Origin: Synaphobranchus kaupii
Lineage: Eukaryota; Chordata; Actinopteri; Anguilliformes; Synaphobranchidae
Assembly: GCA_029718625.1 (NCBI GenBank)
Contig: CM056380.1
Location: 41,121,684-41,185,683, forward strand
Reading direction: 5' to 3'
DNA length: 64,000 nucleotides
The notes under the pieces are model-generated. The model worked only from the letters and a program-made list of their open reading frames with translations, did no database searches and had not been told where the DNA came from. A program made the translations under genes and the position numbers. How positions within the stretch are numbered: the first letter of the stretch is position 1; every line of letters starts with the position of its first letter. Below are positions 37,181 to 50,089 of this stretch, one piece after another.

Positions 37181-38341
37181 CCCCACAGGAAAAAACTGGC
37201 GTGTGGAAAAAAACGGACTGACTGAGACCCCGCTCTGGACTGTGATCTGTCACGCTGTGAGTGAGGGTGGACAACACTGACCCCTGTTGGCCAGTTGACA
37301 CATTACCTTGAGAAAATAGATTTCCCCTCCTTCCCACGTACTACTTTATTTGCGACTGCACTTTTCAGAAAGCACTTATCCTTATTGTTCAACATGAAAT
37401 TCTGTAACAAAAAAAAAAACAAGAATATATTTGGGGAGTGTTGTTTTTTTGGCCATGGTTGAAAGAAATGTCAACTATATGTGCAGCCGTGTATTATTCA
37501 ATCCAGCCCCCTGCTGCCCTGCTGTGGCAGTGTGGCAGTGACGTAATCGACCCCGTGCCGTTTTTTAGATGCACAGTCAGGCTGTGCAGATAACAAGCTA
37601 TTATTACCGCAGCCCATTATTTTGCACCCCCTGTGTTCAGCTGGGGAAGTGCTTGTATCATTAACCTGTCAGTGCATGCTGTGGGTCTGAAATACATTTA
37701 TAAGATGCGTTTCAGGTCGGTTACACAACAAACGCCTGACGTGTTTTGCAGAAATGACTGCGATGTGATGCTTCGTTTCAGGGGGCAAATGGTCTCCCCC
37801 CAGAATATTACGTAGTGTGGCGCTCAAACTGTTTCATTCCGTGTGTGGTTATTAAGACATGGACCGTGGAGAGCATTTACTGTTATAATTGTAAACCATG
37901 GATAGGCCAGGACACCACCAAACATTTTGGCAGAGCTTTCAGGCTGTGTGGTGGTACAAATGTAAACTGAACGTTATGTTTTTTTTCCCCCCATTTTAAC
38001 TCTATTCTCTGATTGTGCACTCTGCTTATTCTTTGAATTTTTTACACATATTTCTTATTGTGGCTAATTGAAGTATTAGCGCCACAAACACATTTCATTC
38101 TGTCAACCTAGGGTTGCTGGAAGGATCCATTTTAAAGCAGGAGTGTCTGCTTGGCTGGTTATGGAGAACTAAAGACCACTTGTTTTCCCAGCTCTCCTAA
38201 AGCTGACACTATGTTGCAGTGACTTTCTTAATCCAGACGAGCTGAATCTCTTTTTTCAGTCTTCTATGTGTCAGTCATCCGCTTGCTGTTGCCCCCTGCT
38301 GGCCAGTCAGTGTAATTTGGGGGTTCTTAATTTGAGAGCGT

Positions 38342-38646
38342 GGCTGCGTCCCAATATTTTTCACTCCCCACCTCCCTTCCTCCACTCCCCCACTACCACT
38401 CCTCTCCTACTCGGAAATATGCAAAACTGTCTGAACGTTTTGAGTACAAGTATTTGCATGTACAGTATACAATGTACCTGACATTGCGGTTTTCGTCGAG
38501 ACATTAATTAATATGTAACCATTAATACGTAATTAAGATGTAATCAGCAACATTAGATTAAAACACAAAGATCCGTTTCCGGGGCACGGAGTAGAGGTGG
38601 TAGTGGAGGAAGGGAGGGTGCATTTTTCGAGTATTGGGACGCACCC
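38342..38646 (+). mobile_element. 300-bp MITE, copy 2
   Basis: Left end GGCTGCGTCCCAATATTTTT, right end GAGTATTGGGACGCACCC. The centre TTAATTAATATGTAACC is shared with the other two copies. Confidence 0.85.
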
Positions 38647-39102
38647 CCTGAGTGGTTTGATGACCCCTCTCACTGACCCTATGACTCATAGCACCAAGCC
38701 TGTAGCCTGGGCAACCAGCTGTTGTCACATACCAGGCTCAGTAGAATTTGTCCATGCTTTTGTAAAGGTTGTTTACTTGGTGTGTGCTTGCCTGTTACCG
38801 CAAAACACACTATCCACATAACTCACATTCAAGATCGCATTAGATATTAAGCTAAAGTCATAATCACAGTGCAAACTAGAATTCAAATTGGCCTCAAATT
38901 GAGCTAAGATTTGTGTTCATAATCCCACGGAACACTTTGCTCACATGACCCTGGTGTGACAGATTCCTAAACCACACACACTCTCACAGACTTGTTTCGT
39001 TCACAGTTTCCACCTGGCTGAGATTTGAAAGAAGGCGCAGAGAGAGAGAGAACACCACAGCTCAGGGGACAGACTCAGCTTCCAGGAAGGGTTTACAGTC
39101 CT

Positions 39103-41753
39103 ATGATGGACAAGCCAAAGATTCACATTTTCCTCGGTGCCCCGACTCTCCCCCTCAAAACTGCACCTAGTACTGCGCCAGACTGCGGTCGGTGGGAGAC
39201 TCTGGACCTGTGTCTGAATGGCGAGAGGTTGCAGCCCAAGGGGAATGAGCAGGGGGCTCAGGGAAGTGACATCAGCACCGTGGGCGGGGTCTCAGATCAG
39301 CACGGTCGGAGCGACGAAGTCGTCCTGGCCAATGAACCTCTGGACAGACCGAACGTCGAATTTAACTCTGTTTGGGACAAAGACACCCCTGTCTGCCGGA
39401 AAGAAGGGGAACGTGAGAGCGTTTCTCGGTCTGACCTAAACGTAGAGGAGAGGAGCCCCTCCCAGAAGGAGCGGCCCGCCAGCGACGAGCGGGATTTGCG
39501 TCCCGAGACGCTGAAGGAGTACCTGGACAGCTGCTTCCTGGCACCTGGGCCCGGAACGGGGGCGGAGCCTGCCGGAGGGGAGGCCCCGCCCCGCCTGTCT
39601 CTGGAGGCGGAGTTTCTCAGCGCCTGGACCACCAGCCAGGCTCTGCTGCTGAAGGGGAGGCTGGGACTGCAGCCGAGGTCCGGCACGCAGAGCGCCGGGG
39701 GTCCTGCTACACCCCAAAACAGTGTGCCTCCGGGTTCAGGGAGCTCTCCAGAGCTCTATAGCCCCACGAGCAGCCCTAGGGGGGAGCAGGAGGGCTCGCA
39801 GGAACTCTTTCACACCCTCAGCGAGAGGCAGGAGGAAGGGGGCGTGGTCCTCGAAGCCACGCCCGAGGGGGTCCTCTGTTCGCAAGGCAGTCCCAGCACC
39901 AGCAGAACACCTGTGGAGGAGACGAGGTCTCTATGGGCCAGCCCCAGACCGGGCCCCTCTTTACGGACCTCTCCCACACCCCCCTCCTCTAAAAAGAGCA
40001 GGGTGTCCCCCACCGGGGCCAAAACTCTGGGGGGACAGACAGGAGGGGCCGCCGGCTCGCCCCAGTCCACCTCCACTACCCTTCTGAACAGATGTGTGGC
40101 CAAAGGAGTGCGGTACTCCGTCCTAGTTGCCGTGGTGTACCCCTGCCACCTGAAGGAGATCAAAGTGAAGTCCGGAACCTGGGCGGGCTCCACCGTTCCA
40201 TTGGCGACCATTGTGGTCACCGACCAATCAGGTGTCGATATGAAGGTTGTCCTGTGGAGGACAGCGGCATTCTGGGCCCTGACGGTGTACCCAGGAGATT
40301 TGCTGCTCATTACAGGTAAGAAAGGCTTGCACATACAGTACTTATACAATTTGAGTCTCATGCATAGTAACAGTGACTCATAAATCCCCTGTATGCCTGT
40401 CACAGCAAATGAAAGTGCACACTGTCGAAAGGGCTAAATTACTTTCCTGAGAGTAGGAGGAGGAGGAGACGTCACGGGTCTGGATTTTCACGCGTCGGCT
40501 GCCGTTTGCGTAATGCGACCCGCTGCCGAGCATAATGTCTGTCGAGCGTAATGTCTGTGCTGTGTCCGACAGGCGTGACGCTGAATGAAGACAAGTGGAG
40601 AGGGGAGCTGGTGCTGCAGTCATCCTACGCCAGCAGACTGCTCAACCTGGGGCAGCTCACTGGCAGCCTCCCTCCACCAGGTGGGGCTGTGGAGCTGCTG
40701 TAACACTTCACCAGTAAAAAAAGAATAAATAAATACATACACAGGGTGCGTCCCAATATTCTTCACTCCCCACCTCCTTTCCTCCACTCCCCCACTACCA
40801 CTCCTCTCCTTCCCGGAAGGATGCAAAACCGTCTGAACGTTTCGAGTACAAGTATTTGCATGTACAGTATACAATGTATTTGACATTGCAGTTTGCATCG
40901 AGACATTAATTAATATGTAACAATATGTAATTAAAATGTAATCAGTAACATTAGATTAAAACACGAAGATCCGTTTCCGGGGCAGGAGGAGAGGAGGTGG
41001 TAGTGGAGGAAGGGAGGGTGCATTTTTCGAGTATTGGGACACACCCACAGAGTGTATGGCTGTAGTTTCTCTGAACAAGCCTGAAATATTTAACTTGCAC
41101 TTGTTTCAAAACAGTGCACATTGCCAAGTGAAGAAATTCTGTAAATCTTCAGAGAGTTTATCAGTGCACCAATGAACAAACTTAGCTTTATAAAATAACA
41201 TGTAAGAGCTTAATGTCCACTCACTCAGTCCATAGCAGTTCTAGATGGCAGTGATAGACATACACCTTTGTTAATCTCATTTTTAATGTGCTGTAATGTG
41301 TTATGTTGACTGGTGTTTTGGGGTCCTCAGTCCCACAGAATGTGAATGGCCGGACTGTGAAGGAGCTGTGGGGTCACCTGTGCAAACAGCGCCCCCTGCT
41401 GTTGTCTCTCCCTCGGCGCATGCTCCAGGACCCTCACGCCATCCCGTACGCCCGCCTCAGAGTCCTGCAGCCCAACACGCTGGTCCATGCCCTACTGAGG
41501 GTCACATGCACCACAATGGTTACAGGTGCGCCCTGCCCACAATTCTGTGGTCGTCTGTGTACCCATATAGGGTTTGACCATACACACACACTCACACACA
41601 CACACACACATATCACACCTACAAAACTGTCATGTACAGTATACACATACTGGCATGCACACACACACATCACACCTGTAAAACTGTCATTCACGATATA
41701 CACATACGAACATGTACACACACACACATACACGCATGCACACACACATACAG

Positions 41754-41785
<32 letters not shown>

Positions 41786-41850
41786 CTGTATATACACATA
41801 CGTATATCATACCTACAAAACTGTCATGTACAATATACACATACTGATAT

Positions 41851-41895
<45 letters not shown>

Positions 41896-44800
41896 CCGCC
41901 ATGTCTCACAATGGTGCATAAAGCACACATCTGCATCGACCTCTTGTTCTTGCTGTGGTCTGATAGAGGAGTGAACCAACACTGGGTGTGCTCAGCTGTT
42001 AAGAAAAGCGAAATCATCTGGATTTAGTCCAATGCCCTGCAGTCATGGCTTCCCTGTCCCTCTGGCATCAAAATAGTTCCTCTGTCGACACTGTCATTCA
42101 GTAACACCGACCTTTCACTCCGCACCTGATATCGCGGTTTGAGTTCCAAGTTTGAGGTCCGGGGGTTGACGTCGGTTTGGTGCGGTTTCCATGGCGACGG
42201 TCACCCGTTACCGCTCCATGCGGGTGGTAAAAAAAAACAACAACAGGGCCAGCTGTGACGGCCGCAGCCGGGTGATGCGTGACGCAGTGTTTATCTCCAG
42301 CCTGGCGGGACGAGGTGGAGAGCTGCTCCAGGACTGGGGGTGTGCAGAAAGCCATGCTGAGCGTGGAGCAGGAGGACGGCCAGCAGGGGGGTGCTGGTGC
42401 TGTGGGGCTCTGCCATGGCCTGGCTGCAGAGGATCCGCAGGAACCAAGGTGAGGCATTACTGGGCTCCGTCTGGTCTGCGCACTCATGGTCCCATAGGTT
42501 ATTACTGCATGCTACCTTACCAGTGTTCCTGTTCAGTATTGGTATTATGCTCACATGCAACATCATCACACAGCAAAAATTCTGGTGTAAATTTAACACT
42601 GCTGGTGTACATTTAACACCCTAGGATGTTTATCCGAGACCACAGACTCATATAAACACCGTAGGGTGTTAAATGTATAGCACCGTTTTTGCTGTGCAGT
42701 ATATAATCTACTGCAAACCCACCTTGTTATGCATTCATTCCCAAACTGTTCCACGGTGCCATCATAAACAAACGGCAGCTATGTCCTTCAGCCAGACTGC
42801 CGCATTGCTGAGCTTGTTTATAGGAAGTGTAGGGGAACTAATGAAAGTGCCCCGGTAATGTTGTACAGGGCAGGAAATGAGCGGGGCCCATGGGCCTATG
42901 TACAAGTTGCGCGTCCGCGAAGGCCGACCTGTGTTACCTCTCGCCCCAGGTGCAGTGTGGGAGTTCCGGGTCCTCCTCGCGAAGCGAAACGTCACCACGG
43001 GGCGCCTGGAACTGCACTCCACACCGTGGGGTTCCTGCGAGCCCCTCTTCCCCGATGACCAGAGAGCAGTGGAGTTTCACAGCTGGGCCCGACCGAACCC
43101 GCCGCCCGCCAGCTTCGAGATAGACCTGCGCACACTCCTGTCCCAGAAGTATTCAGGTTTAAAAACCAAAATATGATCATTTCTATCACGTTGTACTACT
43201 CCATTTTAGTTTTAGAAGGATTTCAGAGATCTTAAGGGCTGTTCTTTTTGGAAGAAATGTCAGTAAAGTGAGGTGGGTGTGGCAGACCAGCGGCAGACCA
43301 GTTTCTGAGGTCCACAATGACCACATATATCTCTGTGACAAAGTGATTATCCACTGCAGTGTCCATTGCCCTCCATCTCTCTTCACTGTTCAGGACAGAT
43401 ATGGTCAGTGTTTAAATCCTACACCATGTCCTGCTTGAGGGAGCAAATCCACACATCATTCCAGTAAACTAGGTCTGAGTTTACAGTATTCTTGTGAAAT
43501 CTTGGAAGTTCACAGCGCTTGGCCGCCATGTCTAATCTGACTTGGGGGGACCGTGAAGTGTTTAAACCAACGTGCTCCCTGTGTCCGTCAGGTGACGTGG
43601 AATTCAAAGGGCAGATCGTGGCCTTCCAGTTTCAAGGCACCTCCTCCCAGAATGCTTCACTGCTGATGAACGAGGACACGCCCTCGCAGAAGATTCTGGA
43701 AGCGGTGTCCGGTGACGTCACCTTCACCGGCTGTGGCCGCTGTGGCGCTGAGCTTGACACGGACGACAACGGGATTTACAGACCCTGCTATCCCTGCCTG
43801 CCCCAAACCAGCGTCCGGCGCTACTACAGGTAAGCCAGAAACAGTCTGCTTCTGGTGAAACGTCCTGCATCGTAGTGTTACCTGTTCGCTTTCCATCCTC
43901 TTCTCCCTTAGCTCAATCTGTCTTAAAAGAAAAATCCACACGAAAACGGAAATGGCTTTTTCGCTCTCTGCAGAGGATAAGGCAGCAGTGTTGTATAGTG
44001 GATAGGGAACTTGGCTTGTAACTTAGAGGTTGCTGGTTCAATTTCCAGACGGGGCACTGCTGTTGTACCCTTGAACGAGGTGCTTAACCTGACCTGTTTC
44101 AGTATAAAGACATGCATGTTACACTAATCTAATTGGGGGGGGGGCGTTAACAGGGCGTTGCTGTGAAAGAGCATGCATGCTCAGACAGCCTACTCTGTAT
44201 AGATAAAGGTTCAATAAAAAGTTTTTATAAATAAATAAATATATTCATGTGTATAAAATGGATACTATGTATAAATGAACAGCTGTGCTGTATGCAGTCA
44301 TTGTTTTGTAGGAGTGCAATTTCTGCACAGGCAGGCTACAGGATTCACTCTTGTATGGCGGAAAAGAGACGGTCCTATAGACTGATACCTCGCGGCAACG
44401 CTACAGCTAATTATGCCACCAGCCTGTGAGACAGCTGTCCAATTAGCACGGGTGTGGTTATGTTTCAGTACCAGACCGTAGGTTGAAAAGCAGTATTTTA
44501 CCAGGGTGAGCATGCCAGCATACACAGATTATATCTGTAAAGGGTTTACTGCAAACTCATCTCAGCTGTAAAGCTCTTTGAGATGATCTCTGTATGATGA
44601 AAAGCGCTATATAAATAAAATTTTATATTATTAAATAATTCAATATTCTTACCTGTAGAAGAAAGGACATGAACCAAGCACACGGCTGACTTCAGGTGAG
44701 GTTTTGCATGTGATGGAGCTCGTCTGTGTGTCTGTCCTGTTTGCTGTGTTAGGTCAGCTGTGCTAACGGTGAGAGACGGGGGCAGTGAGGTCTGCGTTCA

Positions 44801-45639
44801 GGTCCCGTCGGCCCTGGTGCAGAAGATTCTGCTCAACACTCCCGCCGGACAAACTGAGCAAGACAGTGGGTAAGAAGCCAGCCTCACATTTCTGTGCGCC
44901 GGATAAACTAAAGACCCGCGACACATCGGGCGTTATGCAGAAAATACTGACCAATCAGAATCCGAGCCAGAACTGGACCAAATTGAGATGCATTTGCACT
45001 ACATGTGGACTAAATGTCAGATTTTATAAAGGTGTCAGCTTGTGCAAAAACGTGAAAGTTTCTTCCGATTCAATACGTCGAGAAAGTGACTTGCATGTGC
45101 GAAACGTTTTTTTGCGTGTGCTTTGAGTATAGCCGCTGGGTGGCCCGAATTACAAATGAAGAGAAAAAGGCGAAAAGCAAAAAAAAAAAAAAAATCTGGC
45201 ATTACGTTTGTGAGCATGTTCTTTCCATGTAAAGGAAACCTCATGTCAGTTTTCTTTTTCTTTTTTAATGAATCAATTTTTTTAATATAGTTATACATAT
45301 AGATAGATAGGCTATACCATCTTTCTCAGCCGTTCTTTGTCAGCCGATAATGTCCTGCATGTATGTTGTGAGACTCATAGAGGAGAGTTTATCTTCCAGC
45401 TGTTTTGGGTTTTTCCATTGTTTTTCAGTTTTAAACTCACTGATTATACGACCTTGTTTTCCGTCCCACAGATCCCTCCTCCGACGTGCGGTTCGCCCCA
45501 GGTGGTGGCTAACAGGCTTGAGTCTCTGCTGTCCATCCCCCGGGACACCTTTCTGCTGACCGTCTCCAGCCACTTCCTGTGCGACGAAAATAGCATCCCC
45601 ACTGCCAAGGACTTCCTTCTGTTGGACATGCGACCTTAA
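39103..45639 (+). CDS. shld2: Shieldin complex subunit 2 (FAM35A)
   Basis: Shieldin acts in the nucleus downstream of 53BP1-RIF1. SHLD2 binds single-stranded DNA through C-terminal OB folds and SHLD3-REV7 through its N-terminus, limiting end resection at double-strand breaks. Coding exons: 39103-40315, 40573-40680, 41331-41525, 42301-42448, 42950-43156 (or from 42956), 43592-43829, 44753-44869 and 45472-45639 (or from 45429), about 800 codons. The start at 39103/39106 gives MMDKPKIHIFLGAP, matching the conserved N-terminal motif. Residues 50-350 are disordered and Ser/Pro/Glu-rich; OB-fold sequence follows (VAVVYPCHLKEIKVKSG, then VLWRTAAFWALTVYPGD). Exon 6 carries a CGRC...CYPC zinc-ribbon pair. 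The frame breaks once in exon 4 (G run 42386-42391), and exons 7 and 8 do not join in frame at the expected sites. The other exons are well conserved, so I treat it as a real gene with assembly errors, though a pseudogene is not excluded. Confidence 0.9.
40744..41046 (+). mobile_element. 300-bp MITE, copy 3, in shld2 intron 2
   Basis: Ends GGGTGCGTCCCAATATTC and GAGTATTGGGACACACCC, flanked by ACA on both sides (40741-40743, 41047-41049), a possible 3-bp target duplication. Same orientation as copy 2. Confidence 0.85.
41580..41890. repeat. CA-rich microsatellite cluster in shld2 intron 3
   Basis: Several (CA)n blocks (41584-41608, 41850-41888) and an AT run (41753-41778) lie between imperfect repeats of TACAAAACTGTCATGTACAG-like sequence (about 41620, 41680, 41814). 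Confidence 0.85.
42568..42697. mobile_element. Short foldback MITE in shld2 intron 4
   Basis: Inverted ends ACACAGCAAAAATTCTGGTG and GCACCGTTTTTGCTGTG enclose inverted GTGTAAATTTAACAC / GTGTTAAATG motifs. This is a common fish MITE pattern. Confidence 0.65.
43980..44115 (+). mobile_element. tRNA-derived SINE head (V-SINE-like) in shld2 intron 6
   Basis: Box A-like AGTGGATAGGGAACTTGG and box B-like GGTTCAATTTCC, then CGAGGTGCTTAACCTGA as in the V-SINE at 32030. The conserved 3' core is absent. Confidence 0.65.
44545..44640 (+). mobile_element. LINE 3'-tail fragment
   Basis: CTGTAAAGCTCTTTGAGATG followed by AAAGCGCTATATAAATAAAA is the typical 3' end of fish LINEs of the L2/Rex group. No coding part remains. 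Confidence 0.55.
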
Positions 45640-46343
45640 CAGTTCCGCCCTCAATGGGGCATTGGCCACCAATCAGAACCGGCCTCCTCCTCAGACTCTG
45701 TCACTGGTACAGTGCTGTGAAACAGCGGATCTGACCATGCTTAATCTACAGCTGTATCTAAACTCACAAACTGCCCGTCGTCGTGGAAAAGCAGGTAAAA
45801 CTTTTAAATTGGAATACGTGAAACTGAGTATTGTGTCATCTCATTTTTAAATAACGTACATTTAGCAATGTGTGCCTAAATTTACGTCAAGTTTCTCTGA
45901 CAACAATGCCATGTTTGGCCTAAAGGAGATGCATGTAAGATACGTATATATTTAAACCGGGTTGCCAACTCGCACGAGTGTGAGAGACACACGCTTTCAG
46001 GCTCTGTTTCAGGTTCTCTCACTCCACCGAAACCAACCCCCCCCCCCCCCCCCCCAGTCTGCAACCCCAATCGCCCGGCCCGCAGCTCCCCACAACCGCA
46101 ATAAATCTCACGTCAGCCAGCTCACCAAAGTTGGCAACTCTGATTTAAAGCACTGTTCCATGGGGCAAGAACTGTTTTGTGAAGGTCATAACTGTTATCC
46201 TTGGTCATCATTCATGAACAAATCGATGTACCAACACGGTTTTGGATGTCGGTAAATATGCCCGCTGTAACTTATTATGATTATCTTTACACAGATATAT
46301 CATCTGAATTTAAGGTGACTTTGTAACTAAACAACTGTACTGA

Positions 46344-46349
46344 AATAAA
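46344..46349 (+). terminator. Candidate shld2 polyadenylation signal
   Basis: AATAAA lies 705 bases after the shld2 stop and is followed by T-rich sequence. The intervening 3' UTR contains a 19-base poly-C run (46037-46055). Confidence 0.5.
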
Positions 46350-46959
46350 AGATTATTTTGATTGAATAACAGTTCAATGCTTCTTCTCGCCTTGCTTGCA
46401 GGGGTACAGTTTTTTTTCTTGTAATGGGCCTTTCAAAATCAAGGAGGTAAAGTTACCAGTAAAGGATGAGGGAAGTGGAGTCAGTGTGTCTCAGCCCTAG
46501 ATGACTCATCAGGACAAATCGGTACCCTAGTGTCCGTAGATCACAAGTTCACGGCAAGACGTTCCGCTCCAATCGGCCTCTGTCATACTGAAAGAGCAAT
46601 GGACGGGATATGCAAATTAAAATGCCTTTGTTGCACCAGTGTACTCAAAAGCTGTAAAATGGGTCCGCAGCACATGCACTGTTAAAATGAAACGTGATAC
46701 CAGGTGTTTCTTCAGTTTTTAACTGACAATACTGTATGAGTGTGGTGTTTAGCAGTGATACATGTGTTTAGTCATATTTGAATACATATGTTATTTTGAA
46801 CTCGAATTCCATTTTTTAAATTCAAAATATTTGTATAATATTAAAATGCAGGTCTTAAGTTAAATTAGGTTCAAATACCTGCATTTAATTAACTCGGAGG
46901 TTGCTCCGGTGTGACTTTACTGAGAAGGAGGGATGTGTACAAATGCAAAGTGCGCACCC

Positions 46960-47030
46960 TCGGCAACCAATGTGCTTGTCGGATATTTGACACTTGTCTA
47001 CGGAATTCCCCTGCAAGCGGGGACTTTCCG
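46960..47030 (+). promoter_or_regulatory. Tandem kappaB sites with CCAAT box; candidate nfkb2 promoter
   Basis: GGAATTCCCC at 47002-47011 and GGGGACTTTCC at 47019-47029 are two consensus NF-kappaB sites separated by 7 bases; CAACCAATG lies upstream at about 46963. Mammalian NFKB2 promoters are known to be autoregulated through kappaB sites. The block is 7.1 kb upstream of the nfkb2 ATG and 0.6 kb after the shld2 poly(A) signal. A 5' non-coding exon ending at a donor such as 47305 would be needed. Confidence 0.5.
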
Positions 47031-48252
47031 CTTGTTCCTACATGACATGAATGTGCTCAGTGCTTGTGCAACAGTTTGAACCGATAGTGTTTATCAGGAT
47101 GAATATTGACTAGAAAGCTAAATTCTCATGGAACAAAAACTGGATTTCAGTTCTCAGTGAGGAGTTTGTCGTTGGCTTCGTAAACATTCAGTAATCTTGT
47201 CGCTAACAAAATTAACTGTCTTTCGGAAGCGTGGATAACAAAATAGCCTACCTGCCCCGTAGGCCACGAGCAAAATCTGCCACCTTGTTCACCACCGGAA
47301 AGCAGTAAGTAAGTAAGAACCCCCTTTAACAATTCGTGTCGCTGGATTGTCCCCAGACTTTAAAACAAACTGAATTGTGCTTCTGTCCTAACTATACTAG
47401 AAATAGAAATATGAAGCCAGACAAATTGTCATGTGTTTTTAGACATCCGAACGCGCATTGCATTTGCAGCGCGTTTGTCACACTGAACACTGTCAGGCAG
47501 CTACGTTATTTATTCTGTGCATTTTAATAATACGCACGCATTTCGGTAACGTTACTGTGAGTGGGACACGAAAGCCATCTAACGATAAACGAATTTGCAA
47601 TAGTAAGGTGCATAATGAAATCACTGGAAAATACGGGACAATAAATACGCCTATCGGCTCCTTCCAAGTTACATTTTCAGATGCTGCAGGTCTACGTGTC
47701 TTTGAGCAAGGTGCATAGGTGCGTTGCTTCAGTAGGCTAGCTGTCCAGTGTCAATAGGTGCATAACATAATTAACATGCATCACGTTTCCCTGGGACGGT
47801 GGGGTTTCCATGGCTGATAGATAAAGCGTACCTGTTTACTAATACGAAGAGTGAGAACTCATGAGGCAAAAACTCCCTCAGCCCAAATGTTTACCAACAA
47901 CCCCCTCCCCCAATTTCAGAGAAAACAGCACTGCTTATGGACACACATACATGTTGGTGCTATGATTGGATTACAAAACGACTGGACTACAAATGCCTAT
48001 ATGCATGTGAATATAATGCAAGCCTTACATACTACAGTATCCAAACAATCAGGTAGATTTGGTGCAGTTTAGAGGTCATAATTGCAGGGCTCATTACATG
48101 TTGTGGTAGCAGAGTAACTGGCTCCTGTATATGAGTAAACAGGAAATTAAAATTATTGGGGGTCACTGTAAGCCAGCTTACTAATGTCTACCAAAAGCCT
48201 GTGCTTGGGGAAACTCGGTGCTATTGAAATTACTGAACACCCCCCCCGCCCC

Positions 48253-48283
<31 letters not shown>

Positions 48284-50089
48284 ACTGCACGCTAAAAACC
48301 TGTTATTCCTTTCAAATGTTATCTTTTTTGACCTGAGACATATTGTCTATTAGTAAATGTCTATTAAATAATCTAGAACTAGATCTAGATAATGTCTAGC
48401 AAATAATGTTGTTTTAAACCCTTGAGTAAGCTAGATAAATTCACTCTGGTAAATGTGCAGTGGATAATATGTCAGATATAACCTCTGTGGGTTGCCCTGG
48501 ATATGGTTGTTTGCGCACAAATTCCAACAAAATAGTGACAATTGTAATAATAAAACATGTAGCAATGTGTTTCTGTGAATTAATTATGCAAAGTGACATT
48601 TCCTTTGGGCAAAATCCCCCTTAGAGCCATTACTGGCAAAGGACCTCCACGCCAAGCACATTTCTGCAAATCTGCTGAAATCTATGAATACATTTTGCGT
48701 GACCTCATTGTTGTCTGTCGCCAGTGCCAATAAGATGCGTTTGGATAAGAACATTTCCTAAATTAATATAAAGCACTCTGAGATGTTAAGATTAGTTTGA
48801 TGCTCGGACAGCAGCACCAGTTTGCAGACGGGACAGGCTTTCGGCCAGAGAGGGTGCCATTGAGAGTTCAGCTGGGCCAGAACACCGTTAATATTCCCAA
48901 TAGGAAACGGCCGCCGTGGCATTGCAACACTCTGTGACAGTCAGCAGGGCAGGTGTGGAAATTCCGCTGTGTATTTGCGCATAGGCTGGTACATACGGTT
49001 CTTTCCTGGTGGAAAGCTGGGAACTAGCCCCATCTCACGTGAAATGCTAGGGCAGCCTGACGACATCTCCATCTCTTACAGAGCAAGAAGACGCAGCCCA
49101 TTCGTGCAGCTCCGCACCTATGATTCTGTGACCGAGGCCATGTCTGGAATATTAAGGTGCGTGTGCGCCAATGTTTTTCCTATGGGTAGATAATAATTTT
49201 AACACCCTTTCGTACAGTGGAGGAATTATGAATGCAGTTTTTGTATAATGCACTTTTGTGGTTCAATGGGCAGTCAGATAAATTACACCTCTCCGGAAAT
49301 AACAAATTCTGTTTGTTTTTAAATGGTAATTACAGCTGTATTTAGTATGATAAGACCAGTCACACGGGCGTTCCAGGGTTTATGTTTGTGATGAATTACC
49401 ATTTATTTCGGGGTGGGTGGGGTGGGGGCTCACATTTATTTCACCACAAAACTCATATTTTGATAATAGCTTTTTTTTTTCTTTTGCTTCTGCTTTTTTA
49501 TAATTAGTGGTAGCCTACACATAAACATAAGGATGCACAATGATGAGGGAAGGGCCATTCAGCCCATCTAGGCTGACAATCTACCCGCAAAATAGAGAAC
49601 TGTGTCCTACACATTTTACTTGTGTGTTTTATTTTGGTGGTGGCTGTCTCTAACCTCCACGTGAACCTTGTGAGGCCCTCACGTATGAGCAAGGCTGTGG
49701 TCTGGGTGGTCGTATCTGTGCACTTGCGTTTTATCATGCTAGGGAAGGCTCTTGTCTATGGGAATGTCTATAGGCCGTTAAAGTCAAAGAGGAGGGAAAG
49801 AAGTGCGGTGGAAATATTGCCAAGTTTCAAGTGGTCACAGCCAGTCTGTGAAGACTGCCGTACAGATCGTGTCCTTATGTTTCATGCGCCACGGTCAGTC
49901 CCTTTTGAGGCATTTTTTGTCTTTGAACGTGCCATTTTTTTGTGTCTTACTGCAGCAGTGAGCCACTTGCACATAGACGTGTAGGTTAAAAGGCCGTCTT
50001 AAGGACGTGAAGTAATATGATCTGGCCTTGTTCTGTTGATCAGTCATTTCTGTTGCTTTTGTAAAGTGTTTGGATTCATGACCTAGTGC

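Larger units (their letters stand above)
24200..39102. other. glud1-shld2 head-to-head spacer / probable shld2 5' region
   Basis: No coding exon is supported across this 15 kb. It holds AT-rich unique sequence (24.2-25.8 kb), a CpG block (25.85-26.05 kb), a poly-C run (27262-27275), GA/GT tracts, a tRNA-SINE, a Tc1 remnant, a GC-rich unassigned block (29.40-29.72 kb), CA repeats, a small hAT-like MITE, a V-SINE, MITE copies and a LINE. Part of it may be a 5' non-coding intron of shld2. Confidence 0.6.

Noticed and set aside
39297..40403. Antisense and alternate-frame open reading frames over shld2 exon 1
   Set aside because: Shadows of the GC-rich coding exon on the other strand or frame.
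41303..41974. A single long frame from shld2 exon 3 into the CA repeat
   Set aside because: Only 41331-41525 is exon; the rest is intron repeat after a good donor at 41526.
49622..49984. Open frame of 120 residues in the shld2-nfkb2 spacer
   Set aside because: No family resemblance and no splice sites in phase; treated as chance.
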